Positions 1-11,119 of a DNA stretch of 64,000 nucleotides are shown here, in pieces. Where the stretch lies: NCBI RefSeq assembly GCF_024139115.2, contig NC_085140.1, positions 432,573,240-432,637,239 on the forward strand, given 5' to 3'. A program made the position numbers and the translations under genes. Source of the stretch: Armigeres subalbatus. Lineage: Eukaryota; Arthropoda; Insecta; Diptera; Culicidae. The notes beneath the pieces are model-generated. The model saw nothing but the letters and a program-made list of their open reading frames with translations. It was not told the origin of the DNA and did not search any database. Positions within the stretch are counted from its first letter, which is position 1. Each line of letters begins with the position of its first letter.

Positions 1-2384
1 GCAGAATTCTTCGGCGACAACCACATGTTTAATGTGCTGCTAAATGTTTTGACAGCCTCATATTTATCACCAAGATTAATATTGCTAAAAAAGAAAGAAT
101 ACCGTTGCAGAAGCCTCAACGATGGTCCCAATTAATACCCGAACACATTTGCATAATTTAATTTCCTTTGAAGCCTCATGGACACTGTTCGGACTCAGTC
201 ATCAAACCAGTTTGCCCACACTGCCGGAATGGATTGTTCGAGGGTGACAAAAACAGCTCCATCGAAAGAGAAAAAAAAGATAATGATCACTTTCCGTTGA
301 TCACTACACCAATATCGCGGCCGATCATCAACATCACCTGCCCACTAAAGTGCAAAAATGGCTCACACGACGATGTTTAACTACTGGGTAACGATCGAAT
401 TATTTTTTTGCGGCTCCTGGAAACGGATATTATGAGCTGCCGGTCATTTAAACGAGTTGACGGGTGCTACTTCTGCGCAATATAAATGTGGGCAGTTAAT
501 TGGTTGCGATTTGCTAGTAGCGTATCATAAGTTTAAGCATTTAAGAAGGGATTTATATGTGCACCGGTGCCATTTACTTGAATTCTGAGTTTAAGTGTTA
601 ATAAGATTAATGGAATCTGGTTTTGATGTCTACTTATATTGATTTTATTGCAGCTGCTTCTGAAAACCGCCACGCTTGATTTCATTATTAACTACCTTAA
701 CCAGCATTAACTTTCTAGACATCAAATCAAGGTCATTTTCAGATCTGGTTGAAACTGATTCCAACTATCGGTACATAAAATTAATGCTTATTCCAATCTG
801 TTATGGAAATTTGATGACCAAATAATTTGTGTTAATTCAGCGACGAACGATAAAGATCAGCACGTTTGGACATTTACGACGCTCATCAGACACCACGCGA
901 AGATGAACTTGACAACTTAGCAACTTGCTCACCGAGTAACAAAATCTTCATTAGTTTCGTATTACACATTCGGAAGAACAAGACGCCAATAGTATAACAA
1001 CTCGAATTAATATGTTTTCTAAGCGAACCACGTCGCGAACGCTATCAGTTTGCCCATGTGCCATGTTGTAATGTTTACCAACGACCACCGCCGCATGCTG
1101 TTGCTGTACCCCAGCATATTCTGGCACGGCTTTCCTCTCAGACTGCCTCTCATCCCGACCAGTTTAAATAAAAACTCATAATGCCTCCGTAAGCATCATT
1201 TCATCGCCGGCATAACTGCAGGCAATGGGTTTGGTGGATCGTTTGGATAGATGATGATGTTGGTTTTTTCGGTGTCAATTCCGTTCACCGCTGAGGCGCT
1301 GACAGCAGCGAAGACTTGAGTGCCAGTTAATGAAAAAAAAATCGTAATACATAGTCTGCGGTTGACAATTTCCACTAGGGTAGGACGGTACTCGAACATC
1401 TTTTATTCTATAATTTCATCACGTTGAGTAGGAGTAATTTTCTCAAATTTCGAAGAAAAACTTATCAGTATGAATCTTTTTTTCACAAAAGTATAAACAA
1501 TTTCATATTATTTGAACATTTTAAAAATAACTTAAACACATAATCAGAGATTTTTACAATTCTGTATATGAAGTTTACAAAATTCATTTAATGGCAATAT
1601 AAAAATTGCTAAATTTTATGTCAAACTTTTTAGCGTCTTATTCAAATATCGTATTAATACACATGCAGAATTTTTGGATTTCGATAAATTTAAATGTTAT
1701 TATCGAATAATAGTTGCTGTTGTTTTAATTTATGGAACAGTAGGGATGGATTTAAGATAAATGTTTAATTTCTCCATCATATAGCTACTGCATCCATCAG
1801 GCTTTACATTTTCAACTATTTTAGGGCCGTAAAGCCAGATTTGATCAATATCCAGATTTAGTAAAACACATCGTGCTAAAAGCTCTATGTATTCGTCAAA
1901 TTATATTTTATTTAATAGTGAAATGATGGATAGCATAGCATAGCATATGTGATTGTACAAATCGTGGGTGGCTATACAATGCTCAATTGAGCAATCTACT
2001 GTATATTGTCGCAAATTGGTACTTGGGATTAGTACCTTTTCCTTTACAGTAGCAGATGTATACCTGGCCACGTCTTTACAATCACGGAAGGAAGGAAAGG
2101 AATGTTAGTTCAACATCTACTAGTGAAGATGCAGGGAACCCATACTACCTTCATAAATGTCTCGGGAAGGAAAATTTGTGTTAGTGGGTAAGGTAAATAA
2201 TAGGGAGCTCTATTCGACAATATAGAGCGTTTGTCAATAACAGTATATGCTGGAAAAATATTAAAATATATTCATCAATTTACTTACGAACCGTCCAAAG
2301 GAGGACAAAGTAACCTGGATTTTACAAATGTTTCGCATCAGAAAAAAGAAACCTTCCGGGACTCGCAACGTTGTAAAAGTACAA
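1..2384. other. A+T-rich spacer, no gene recognised
   Basis: I see no supported gene or complete mobile element here. Short open frames at 168-380 (+) and 1196-1399 (-) show no recognisable domain. Around 1927-1945 there is a short CATAG direct repeat. Confidence 0.5.
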
Positions 2385-2596
2385 CACGTTAACTCTCACC
2401 TACTCAGTGACTGAGTAAAATTGTATTGCTCTCTCTTTCTATCCCACGGAAATTTTACTCAGTTTCCATCAAAAGCAGGACAACTTAAAACTATGAGTAA
2501 TCCTGCTTTTGACGGAAATTGAGTAAAATTTCCGTGGGAAGAAAAGAGATGGCAATACAATTTTACTCAGTCACTGAGTAGGTGAAAGTTAGCGTG
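2385..2596. mobile_element. 212-bp foldback MITE (CACG ends)
   Basis: The two halves are inverted copies of one another: each end reads CACG-TAACT-TCACCTACTCAG inward, and the arms continue past ACTGAGTAAAATTGTATTGC to about 2477 and from about 2504, leaving a loop of about 26 bp. There is no coding capacity. No clear target duplication is visible outside CACG...CGTG. The superfamily is unassigned. Confidence 0.85.
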
Positions 2597-3750
2597 AACA
2601 CCTTCAAAAATACCTCGCTTGTCATTCACGACAGGGGCGAGACTGCACGAGTGATCCCGAAGTGGCCCGAAAGTCGCCCATACCTTCTTTGTACCTGCTT
2701 TTCAGTTGTGGTTTGTTGGAGAGGTCCTATAGCATTATTTGTATTTTTTTATATTATAATGTGAGCAGAAGGGAATCTAGAATCCAAATACATTCGCAAG
2801 TTCACAAGATTTGCAGATCTGTTTTGAAATTTTTCTATAATTCCATAACATATATAAACTTTTTAGATTGGATCTTTTTAATTTTTAATGAACTTCCTGG
2901 TGTTAATCAAGAGTGAGTGGGGATTTGCTAAAATATTTAATAATTTTTGATAAACTTGTTTTTTGTTTTGTTTTCTAAGAAACACATATCTCTGATCTTC
3001 CCATAATATTTTCTTTTTCATAGTTTTTTGTATATGGCGCATGAGATAATATAAAGCTCACTCTCCTTGTGACCTCCGCTCCGATTAGTACTTGATATTT
3101 TTTTAAATATATTCACATGATTCACAATTGTTTGAACCTCATATTATAAACTTAAATTTACAGGTTTTATTAATTTTGATTCTTCTAGGGCCGAAAATAA
3201 AGAGATAAGGATATAAAAAAAATGAATTTGAGTTACCGTTTGGTATTCCGAAGAAGCTTTGGAAACCCGAACAAATTATTTAAGTTTAAATTATGCTTGG
3301 GTATCCGGCAACTAGATGCGTGCGCCGGTTCGATATTCCGCGGCGGCTGCGTTGGTCAGATTTTTGGTCGCGGCGGCGTTTTCGGCGTCACTTTGTTTGT
3401 TATCTATGAATCGCACGCTTTGAGCGTGCTTACAGCGGCACACTAGGAGTTAACTTTTGGAAATCAGTATGGCGATAGGCATCTAATTTTTAATATCTCG
3501 AAAATAAGCACCTTAATCGAAACAATATTTGGTAGGCGTAGTAGCGGACACCTTTCTACATAACTGGTACCAAATAGTTTTTCGTGAAAAATTCCTACTG
3601 TTGAGAAGATCCGCGTTAGATGTTTTTCGCCATACAAACTTCAGGTGGTTGACTCATGCTGGCTATTTTAACATATACGATAGCGCCTGGATGCTGGCAG
3701 CGGCGGGTAGGAAACCTGTATGTGATTCATTGAGAGCGATTTCTGCAAAC
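2597..3750. other. Spacer; GC-rich patch near 3310-3430
   Basis: A mostly A+T-rich spacer. Around 3310-3430 a patch of CGGCGG-type trinucleotides opens a 74-codon frame (3222-3446), but this looks like repeat-derived sequence resembling the GC-rich patch at 43910-44010. No gene is claimed. Confidence 0.4.
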
Positions 3751-3838
3751 ACTGGTTGCAACAGTTTTGCAGTTAATGGACCGCTGCACTTCAAAACGAT
3801 GTCAAAGTCGATGATAGCTGCATTGCGTTGCACAATGA
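3750..3838. repeat. Fragment of the TGCAGTTAT element family
   Basis: This stretch (TTGCAACAGTTTTGCAGTTA, then GCTGCATTGCG) matches part of the complete element at 51712-51978. It is a truncated relative without recognisable ends. Confidence 0.6.
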
Positions 3839-3839
3839 G

Positions 3840-4740
3840 AACTGTTAGTTGGGCCGAAAAACTCGTTTTCCCTAACAGGTTGTTTGGACGAAATTGTCAT
3901 TTGACCGAATAAGTCATCAGTCCGAAATGCTGTTTCGCCGTTTGGCCCAACGCCATATGATCTAATGTCAATTACTGAACGCATAATATGGTTAAAAATG
4001 TCCACCCGTTTGGCTCAATTACATTTTGATAAGAAAATTATTTTGAGCTTTTTAGTGGAATGTCTTCACTTGTCATAAGACGAGTTTATACAATCCCATT
4101 GAATTCCACCACTTAATTGTATCTTGACAGATACGTATTTCAACCTCAACAGTAAGGCCGTCTTCAGTGTCAGTGACTCGACTTGTTGACCAATTACATT
4201 TACGGCGAAATGGCCTTATTGTCAAAAGATCATTGAACGAAATATCGTAACCTCTCTACTTTGTAAGGCGTTTTGAGACAAAAGTCATTTAACCAAATCC
4301 CATTAAGCCGAATTGAACGTACATCCGAAACTGTTATCAGGTCAAAAATGATTTGTCCGAGAATATAGTTTAGCCGAAAGCGACATATATCCAAAAAGAT
4401 TTATTCGACCGAAGTGATAATTCAGCCGAAAAAATCGTTAGACCGAATAGTTCATTTGACCGAAAATGCCGTTTGGTAGAAATGGCCATTTGGCAGAAAA
4501 AGCCATTTGGCCCGAAAATGTGCTTTCTGCAAAACAACCATTTCTGCCAAAGGGTATTTTCTGCCAAATGACCTATTCGGCTAAACGACTTCTTAGCAAA
4601 ATGATCAATTCAGCCTAACGACACTTTTCGCAGAAAATTCTATTTGGCCGAAATGGTTGTTTGGTAAAAAGGGCATTTTTATGCCAAATGGCTCTTTCTG
4701 CCAAATGGCCATTCTTACCAAATTACATTTTTGGTCCAAT
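3840..4740. repeat. GGCCGAA minisatellite, 17-bp unit, block 1a
   Basis: Degenerate tandem copies of a roughly 17-bp unit around GGCCGAAA-TG, in either orientation (TTTGGCCGAAA / TTTCGGCCAAA). Open frames within it are a consequence of the repeat. A MITE fragment at 4041-4200 interrupts it, and the SINE at 4752-4971 splits it from block 1b. Confidence 0.85.
4041..4200. repeat. Fragment of a palindromic MITE (TACGTATTTC family)
   Basis: Contains GAGCTTTTTAGTGGAAT, then AGATACGTATTTCAACCTCA and GGCCGTCTTCAGTGTC. These modules make the arms of the palindromic element at 46730-46985 and recur at 48618-48657, 53789-53810 and 61690-61765. Only about half of the palindrome is present. Confidence 0.7.
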
Positions 4741-4751
4741 GATCTATTCGG

Positions 4752-4971
4752 TTCGATTCCCGGTGCCGGTGTAGGCAATTTTCGTTTTGGAAATTTTCTC
4801 GACTGCCTTGGGCATAAAACTTTCATCGTGTTCGCCTAATGATATACGAATGCAAAAATGCTAACTTGGCTTAGAAACCTCGTGGTTAATAACTGTGGAA
4901 GTGCTGAATGAACACTTAGCAACGAGGCGGCAATGTTTCAGTGAGGGATGTAATGCCAACAAGAAGAAGAA
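4752..4971 (+). mobile_element. tRNA-derived SINE, 5'-truncated (Feilai-like)
   Basis: It starts inside the pol III B box (GTTCGATTCC) and lacks the A-box head. The body matches the full copy at 55381-55671 and ends in an AAGAAGAAGAAG tail. Flanks at 4741-4751 (GATCTATTCGG) and 4972-4982 (GATCTAATCGG) differ at one position and read as an 11-bp target duplication. The SINE therefore inserted into the GGCCGAA array already truncated. Feilai is a name from memory. Confidence 0.85.
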
Positions 4972-4982
4972 GATCTAATCGG

Positions 4983-5260
4983 ACAAACGACTTTTTCGAC
5001 CAAATGGCATTTTCAGTCCAATGACCTGTTAGGGAAAACAACTTTTTCGGTCAAATTACCAGTTCGGCCGAATGTTCCTTTCGGCTGTATGTCGCTTTCG
5101 GCCAAATTACCCGACCTGAGAACAGTTTGAGATAACGTTCGGTTCAGCTCGGCTAAATGGGGTTTGGCTAAAATTTTTTTTTGCTTAAAGGCCAGTATCG
5201 ACAATTGTCATTTAACAAAAAAGCCAGTTCGCCAAACGAGTAGCCATTTTTGACCGAAAG
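4983..5260. repeat. GGCCGAA minisatellite, block 1b
   Basis: Continuation of the 17-bp array after the SINE insertion, fading into the retrotransposon relic at about 5260. Confidence 0.75.
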
Positions 5261-5261
5261 A

Positions 5262-6102
5262 TGCTACAGTTTGCTGGAGGCTCTATCAATGCTGGAAGTG
5301 GATATGCAACGGTATCAACTTTAGCAAATTCCACAAAGACGGTTGGCAATTTATCATTGATATTACGTTCTGTAGTTTGTCACTTATGGGAAATTTAAAC
5401 TGGAAAGTTAGCGAGGATTACACTCACAGGGATTATCAGGCCATCCAGTACAGCGTTGGCCAAAGGAACCTTACGTCAATACATAGGATGAGACCTTGCG
5501 AGAGGATGTGGAAAACGAAGCACTATGACATAGACCTCCTAGTCGAGTCACTTCGTGCCGCAACTGGAAATTTAAATCTGAATGCAGATCACGTAATGGA
5601 AACTGTATCGAGGGCATTCGACGCATCAGTACCAACTGGTGGACCCGAGTAGCAGACTTGTCACACACCAGTCACTGTGACTCATATCCGACAATATCAA
5701 GTCAAACTGAATTGTGCTACTAGGGGAACTGAATTGTGCTACTGGGGTCGAACTGAATTGTGCTACTAGGGGAATAAGTCACTCAGCGATCTTCGTGCCG
5801 TTTTTTAGACCAGAAGACGCGTTTCGAGATGACGAACAGATAAAGATAGAGAACAGCATTAGATGGCATTTCATGAGGCCAGGACAGCAATAAACCGCGA
5901 GAGCAAGTTGAGAAAGTCATTCATCCGCGAGATCAAATTGAGCAAGAAAGAGCTTGATCCGGACGTAATACCCAATGTGGCCTTGATGACTCCTCTGCTG
6001 GCGTTCCTGGATATGTTTTGAGCGATAATGCAAAAATGCATAGAAGAAGGTTACTTTCCAGGCAGATGGAAGTTAAAGGAGCTGGTTCTGTTGTTAAAAC
6101 CA
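5262..6102 (+). pseudogene. R1/LOA-like non-LTR retrotransposon relic, part 1 (endonuclease end and linker)
   Basis: Frames at 5262-5652 read as the C-terminal end of an APE-type endonuclease, with NWKVSEDYTHRDYQAIQ where active relatives carry Ser-Asp-His before the final Gln; here it is Arg-Asp-Tyr, so the catalytic His is lost. After 5652 the frame is broken. Later frames give TAINRESKLRKSFIREIKLS and RWKLKELVLLLKP, the linker and the approach to the reverse transcriptase. The relic is cut at 6102 by the element at 6103-6755 and resumes at 6756. Assignment to the R1/LOA group rests on motif resemblance only. It is a dead copy. Confidence 0.75.
5705..5780. repeat. Three tandem copies of a ~25-bp unit
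   Basis: AACTGAATTGTGCTACT followed by a G-rich spacer occurs three times in succession. It lies in the linker region of the retrotransposon relic and breaks its reading frame. Confidence 0.85.
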
Positions 6103-6755
6103 CACTCAAAATAATTTTCACTTAGAATCTACTTGAAAACATATGCAGATATTTTCCATGTAGTTTCGGTTGTAAAAGTTAAATGATTCATTAGTGATGG
6201 CACTCATTATTCTTAATTCACTAGAAAATAAAATAAAATTTAAGTGAATTTTCGTTTGGCCAAGTACTTAAATTTTAAGTGAATCTTCGATAATTTTTTT
6301 TCTAGTTTCCCTGTAGATGGTATCCCGTCCACTAGAAGCGAACGAGGGTAAAAAAGGAGTAGAAAGTTAATTCACACCCAAACAGGTTTTTTTGCAAGTC
6401 GTTCTCATAATGCTTCTGCAAAATGTTTCATTAGCGATTGTTAATAAACATTTTTTGCAATTCGTTCTCATAATGCTTCTGCAAAATGTTTCACTAGCGA
6501 TTATTGATAAACATACTTTTCGCTCTGAGAACCCCACTCATATATTTTCATACATTCATTTTGAGTAGAATTCACTAGAAGAGTATATAGATATTATTTT
6601 CTATGTTTTCTAATGAATTCCACTACATTTCTTATTAAGATGCACTTATGATTTGAGTAAGTTTTATTTGATTCCAGTAAGGCCGATGAAAGTTTCGATT
6701 TTTAAAGTCTACATGACTTTTTATAGTGGAATTAAAGTGACAATTATTTTGAGTG
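6103..6755. mobile_element. 653-bp non-autonomous DNA element, CACTC ends
   Basis: Terminal inverted repeats at 6103-6123 and 6735-6755 match at 20 of 21 positions (CACTCAAAATAATT-TCACTT). The element sits between two adjoining parts of a reverse transcriptase frame (KELVLLLKP before, GNPTLSSIFPVDLLGKLLE after), which fixes both ends. Only CA is shared by the flanks, so the target duplication is either 2 bp or eroded. There is no transposase frame. Internal shorter inverted pieces (AATTCACTAGAA) recur. Confidence 0.85.
6388..6513. repeat. 63-bp tandem duplication inside the CACTC element
   Basis: Two adjacent 63-bp units, 6388-6450 and 6451-6513, share GTTCTCATAATGCTTCTGCA and the following AAATGTTTCA-TAGCGATT. 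They are internal to the element at 6103-6755. Confidence 0.85.
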
Positions 6756-6934
6756 CAGGAAACCCAACGTTAAGCTCCATTTTCCCGGTGGACCTTCTCG
6801 GAAAACTGTTGGAGAGGTTTATTCGCAATAGACTAACAATATACACAAGCGGCGTGTGGGGACTATCTAATATAAAGTTCGGACTCCGGAAGGGTATATC
6901 AACGGTGGATTCAATCGGAGCCGTTATTAAGGTA
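6756..6934 (+). pseudogene. R1/LOA-like relic, part 2 (reverse transcriptase N-terminal part)
   Basis: Reads LLGKLLERFIRNRLTIYT, then NIKFGLRKGISTVDSIGAVI, the conserved segment before the catalytic domain of R1/LOA/Jockey-type reverse transcriptases (canonical form FGFRKGRSTVDAI). It ends at the TA that is the target of the element at 6935-9382. Joining VIKV here to AEMAQAKK at 9385 restores an in-frame protein, so the two segments were contiguous before that insertion. Confidence 0.8.
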
Positions 6935-6972
6935 AAGCTTGAGACATTTAATATTGGGACGCACTGTTTATT

Positions 6973-9250
6973 TTACTGTAGCGCCCCTAGTGGTCGGAAC
7001 TGGAATGTTTTGACCAAGCATTGCAATATCATCTGAGCACAGGGTATTATCTTTGCTTGTGCAAAGATATTTTGAACGAAGTTTGTTAGCAAGGATCCGA
7101 GGTAGACGAATTCCTCGACCACCTCGAAGGTATCCCCGTCTATCGTAACACTGCTTCCCAGGCGGGCCCTGTCGCGCTCGGTTCCGCCCACAAGCATGTA
7201 CTTTGTCTTTGACGCATTCACCACCAGTCCAACTTTTGTTGCTTCACGTTTCAGGCGGGTGTACAGTTCTGCCACCTTTGCCGACAATGTCCATGTCATC
7301 CGCGAAGCAAATAAATTGACTGGATCTGTTGAAAATCGTACCCCGGCTGTTACACCCGGCTCTCCGCATGACACCTTCTAGCGCAATGTTGAACAACAGG
7401 CACGAAAGTCCATCACCTTGTCTTAGTTCCCGGCGCGATTCGAACGAACTGGAGTGTTCGCCCGAAATCTTAACACAGTTTTGCACACCATCCACCGTTG
7501 CTTTGATCAGTCTGGTAAGCTTCCCAGGGAAGCTGTTCTCGTCCATAATTTTCCATAGCTCTACGCGGTCTATACTGTCGTATGCCGCCTTGAAATCAAC
7601 GAACAGATGGTGCGTTGGGACCTGGTATTCACGGCATTTTTGAAGGATTTGCCGTACAGTAAAGATCTGGTCCGTTGTCGAGCGGCCGTCAACGAAGCCG
7701 GCTTGATAACTTCCCACGAACTCGTTCACTAATGGTGACAGACGACGGAAGATGATCTGGGATATCACTTTGTAGGCGGCATTAAGGATGGTGATCGCTC
7801 GAAAGTTCTCACACTCCAGTTTGTCGCCTTTCTTGTAGATGGGGCATATAACCCCTTCCTTCCACTCCTCCGGTAGCTGTTCGGTTTCCCAGATTCTGAC
7901 TATCAGTTTGTGCAGGCAAGTGGCCAGCTTTTCCGGGCCCATCTTGATGAGCTCAGCTCCGACGGTACCGAACAAGATGATGACGGATAGTTTTGGGCGC
8001 AGTTTAACCATCACCAGATAGTGGTCAGAGTCGATGTTAGCGCTACGATCTGTCCTGACGTCGATAATGTCGGAGGAGAAGTGTCGTCCATCAATCAGAA
8101 CGTGGTCGATTTGTGATTCTGTCTGCAGTGGTGATCTCCAGGTGTACCGATATGGGAGGCTGTGTTGGAAGTAGGTGCTGCGAATGGCCATATTCTTGGA
8201 GGCGCTGAAATCAATTAGTCGTAGGCCGTTTTCGTTCGTCAGCCGGTGAGCGCTGAACTTCCCAATAGTCGGTCTAAACTCCTTCTCTTGGCCAACCTGA
8301 GCGTTCAAATATCCTATAATGACTTTGACGCCGTGGCTTGGGCAGCTGTCGTACTCACGTTCCAGCTGCGCGTAGAATGCGTCATTGTCATCATCCGTGC
8401 TTCCGGAGTGTGGGCTATGCACGTTGATTATGCTGAAGTTGAAGAACCGGCCTTTGATCCTCAACCTGCACATTCTTTCATTGATCGGCCACCACCCGAT
8501 CACGCGCCTTGGCATATCGCCCATCACTATGAAAGCTGTTCCCAGCTCGTGTGTGTTGCCGCAGCTCTGGTAGATGGTATGATTACCTCTAAACGTTCGC
8601 ACCATTGATCCCTTCCAACAAACCTCCTGCAGCGCTACGATGCCGAATCCACGGTCCTTGAGCACATCGGCGAGTATGCGTGTGCTCCCCGATGAAGTTG
8701 AGAGATTTGCAGTTCCCCGAACCGAGTTTCCAATCGCTAGTTACTTTTCGTCGCAGTGGTCTTCGCCGATGGTTCCGGTCCGTACTCTCTTGTTGATTGT
8801 TCGTTGCTTATGATTTTTAAAGGCTGGCTTGCAGGGCCTGCCACCAAACCCCTAAATTTCCGGAGGACCATTCCTCCTTATTCCCGGTGGACCATGGTGC
8901 ACAGTTTCACTTTAGAGTCCCTCGCTGGCACTCGGACGATGATCGGCCGCCCCTAACATGGAGAACAGACGCTGTTGTGAGCCGATCCTGACATGGAGAA
9001 CAGACGCCCAATAAGATTTGCACCTCTGGAGAGGAGCAAACCCCCCCCTTCCCTGTCAGCATACGACCATAGTTCCCACCGGGGTTGGTTACCCGATGTT
9101 CCCTAAGGTCGCTCGTATCCCGGCCAGCACCGCGGGGAGGTAGGGATAGGAGTTGCTGGGTAAGAGGCTAAGGACCGCGAGATGGGGTCTATTTTATTCC
9201 TTCAGGTACGCGAAGTACCAATGGTACGCTTTACCCAGCATTTGCCGTGC
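6973..9250 (-). mobile_element. APE-type non-LTR retrotransposon, reverse strand, dead copy
   Basis: The 5' region (9250 down to about 8700) is untranslated, GC-rich, and carries two copies of AACATGGAGAACAGACG or its GACATGG variant at 8954-9010. The coding region runs from about 8730 down to about 7080 and includes endonuclease and reverse transcriptase. The 3' side ends near 6975 without a clear poly-A or repeat tail. Exact ends are uncertain because I cannot see a target duplication. It is nested within the TA-flanked element. Confidence 0.7.
7080..8735 (-). pseudogene. Non-LTR ORF2 relic: AP endonuclease + reverse transcriptase
   Basis: A 473-codon frame (8665-7244) starts in the endonuclease (VALQEVCW, catalytic Glu) and runs to SDHYLV, the terminal Asp-His. 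The conserved Gly-Asp-x-Asn motif reads IGYLNAQVG, so the catalytic Asp is Tyr. After KLRPKLS about 150 residues of linker are missing in frame, and the frame resumes at GAELIKMGPEKLATC. Reverse transcriptase motifs follow: KKGDKLECENFRAI, VDFKAAYDSID, ELRQGDGLSCLLFN and FADDMDIV near residue 454. The frame then breaks and continues in another (VVNASKTKYMLV, EFVYLGSLLT) to about 7080. The region upstream (8735-8665) reads WKLGSGNCKSLNF with a frameshift, so the 473-codon start is not the true start. It is the same broad type as the copy at 19426-25169 but a different family. Confidence 0.88.
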
Positions 9251-9384
9251 CAATCGGAATAATATTTTTGCTATTTTTCCTTTAAATAACCTTCATTTTC
9301 AGTACCTAACATTTTTATTTCAACAATATGACTCCGAAATAAATCAGTTTTTTTGCGTCCCAATATTAAATGACTCAAGCTTTA

Positions 9385-9796
9385 GCTGAGATGGCCCAAG
9401 CAAAAAAGGAACTGTGATTACGATGAGATACGCGTTTAACAACAAGCTGGGAGGCCATGCATGTAGAATCTTTCCACGTGCGTATGCAATATATTGAAGA
9501 GCTACTTTGAAAGCCGTGGCCTGAGTTTCAAAACAAACATCTGGCCACAATCGATCAGGGTCACCGCGTCCGCATGAGTACCCCAAGATTCCATACTTAG
9601 ACCAACTCATTGGAATGCGATGTACATTGGAGCAATATCACTGAAAATTCCCAAAGGTGTCGTGATCATTGGATTTGCTGATGATGTAGCCCTGTCGATA
9701 ACTGGTAAGAATTTGGTAAAGGTGGATCTGCTGGCAATCGAAACATGGATGGCTAGTGCCAGTTTGCAGTTTGCCAACCGCAAAACAAAGTTTTAA
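9385..9796 (+). pseudogene. R1/LOA-like relic, part 3 (reverse transcriptase catalytic part)
   Basis: Continues from 6934 as AEMAQAKK, then becomes frameshifted. From about 9612 a single frame reads WNAMYIGAISLKIPKGVVII and GFADDVALSITGKN, with the FADD catalytic box, then WMASASLQFANRKTKF. The PQG motif upstream is disrupted. After about 9796 the frame stops and only scattered matches remain. The copy is dead. Confidence 0.78.
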
Positions 9797-10790
9797 AGTA
9801 AATAAGTAAATGCAAAGCAGTACAAAGGATTAATATTACTGTCAATGGCACGTCTCAGCGCTCACTGACACACTTGGAGATGTGTCGCGATGAAGCCATT
9901 ATGTAATCAAAAAGGTAGTATCGCACATTCTAACAGCGTTGCAAAGAACATGGAGGCGGGCTCAACAACGACCACATAGAGAGTATTAAAAGCGACCAAA
10001 GACTGAGAGTGACACGGTTAATTACTGGGGTTCTTTCACCACCAGGGAACTTATTGTCGGAGTAGGGTAGATCTGCTTCCGGGGACTATCTGCGTAGTCT
10101 GCGATTGAGCTGGAAGCTGGATGGCTGAAGGTTACTAAATATCCATTTCGGTAGAGCTTCAACCCTCGAGTACTAGGCCGAGTAGATCGTAACGCTTTAG
10201 AGTACCGGTTTCGGGTCTCTGGACCGACTTCGTCACTCAACTAGTCACTCACTCGAATGAGAAAGGCCTTAGGATCTGTGTAGATCTATGAATAAGCTGT
10301 GAAAGAGAAGTGTTGCTAACGTATCAGCTTTCCACGGATGTGGGTCGTCGGTTTCGAAGGACATTCCTTCGCTGAGAAACTCCCTGCCGGAGTAAAATAG
10401 ATCCAACGCCGGGGATCATCTGTATAGATCTGCTGCTGAACTGCTCAACTTAAAATTTGTGTTCAAAGCCATGAGATGAAATCGAAAGGCTCTGAGTAGA
10501 CCGATATCATGCTAGGAACTGAATGGCTCATACGTAGTCACAGGAGATCGGCTTCGGGGGAGATCCCTTCGCCGGGGAACTTCTCGTCAATGTAGGCTAG
10601 ACGCTGGGACCGGTTTCGGCTCGTCACAGCATCAGTGAACCGGACGCTATACTCCACCCGGAATCTCTGGACCGACTTCGACAATTAACCGGCTATCCTT
10701 TGATGTGAAAAAGTGGATCGTTGAGTTGTTCACGCCTTCCCTCGAATTGAAAGTAGTCCCAGCCCGTGTATTGATGGATACGATATGTAG
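9797..10790 (+). repeat. Degenerate 3' region of the R1/LOA-like relic
   Basis: There is no usable frame. The stretch carries three related blocks about 330 bp and 210 bp apart (near 10040, 10370 and 10570) built around GGGAACTT-T-GTCGGAGTAGG and GATC-GC-CCGGGGA. This looks like a repetitive 3' untranslated region. Assignment to the same retroelement is inferred from position. The end near 10790 is approximate. Confidence 0.5.
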
Positions 10791-11117
10791 GGTCCATGTC
10801 ATCGATGATTGCCACAATTCCACATGCTAAAAAATAAGCCGACGGAAGATAAACACGAATAAAAAATGCTTTACATTCTAAAAGTACACTTTTGTTTTAA
10901 AAATAGTAATATATGCTCAATATAGTTTAAAGATTATTTCCAACGGTTATTCGCCTTAAAAGTTTTCCATTTTTTTTTCGAAAAAAAACTTTTGATTCGA
11001 CTATCGTTTTTTTTTAAACGGCTTTCGAATGATTATTGACACAAATGACATATTTCTTTTGTTCATGGTTGAGGACGGTTATTTGACAGATCTAAAACGT
11101 ATCACAAACCAAGAACA
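10791..11117. other. A+T-rich spacer
   Basis: No gene is seen. A poly-T/poly-A run forms a short palindrome around 10970-10990. Confidence 0.5.
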
Positions 11118-11119
11118 GA

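Larger units (their letters stand above)
6935..9382. mobile_element. TA-flanked Tc1/mariner-like element, carrying a nested non-LTR element
   Basis: Inverted ends AAGCTTGAG-CATTTAATATTGGGACGCA at 6935 onward and ending at 9382 are each bordered by TA (6933-6934 and 9383-9384). Removing the insert and one TA restores the reverse transcriptase frame across the site, which proves the target duplication. Most of the interior is a reverse-strand non-LTR element (about 6975-9250), so what remains of this element is only its two ends. No transposase is visible. Confidence 0.85.

Noticed and set aside
1196..1399. 67-codon minus frame with a hydrophobic stretch that might be a signal peptide
   Set aside because: No homology recognised, no neighbouring coding sequence and no clear start context.
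7329..8608. Plus-strand frames of 104 and 120 codons
   Set aside because: They are antisense to the non-LTR endonuclease-reverse transcriptase frame.
9344..9610. Minus-strand frame of 88 codons
   Set aside because: Overlaps the end of the TA element and antisense of the R1/LOA relic; no domain.
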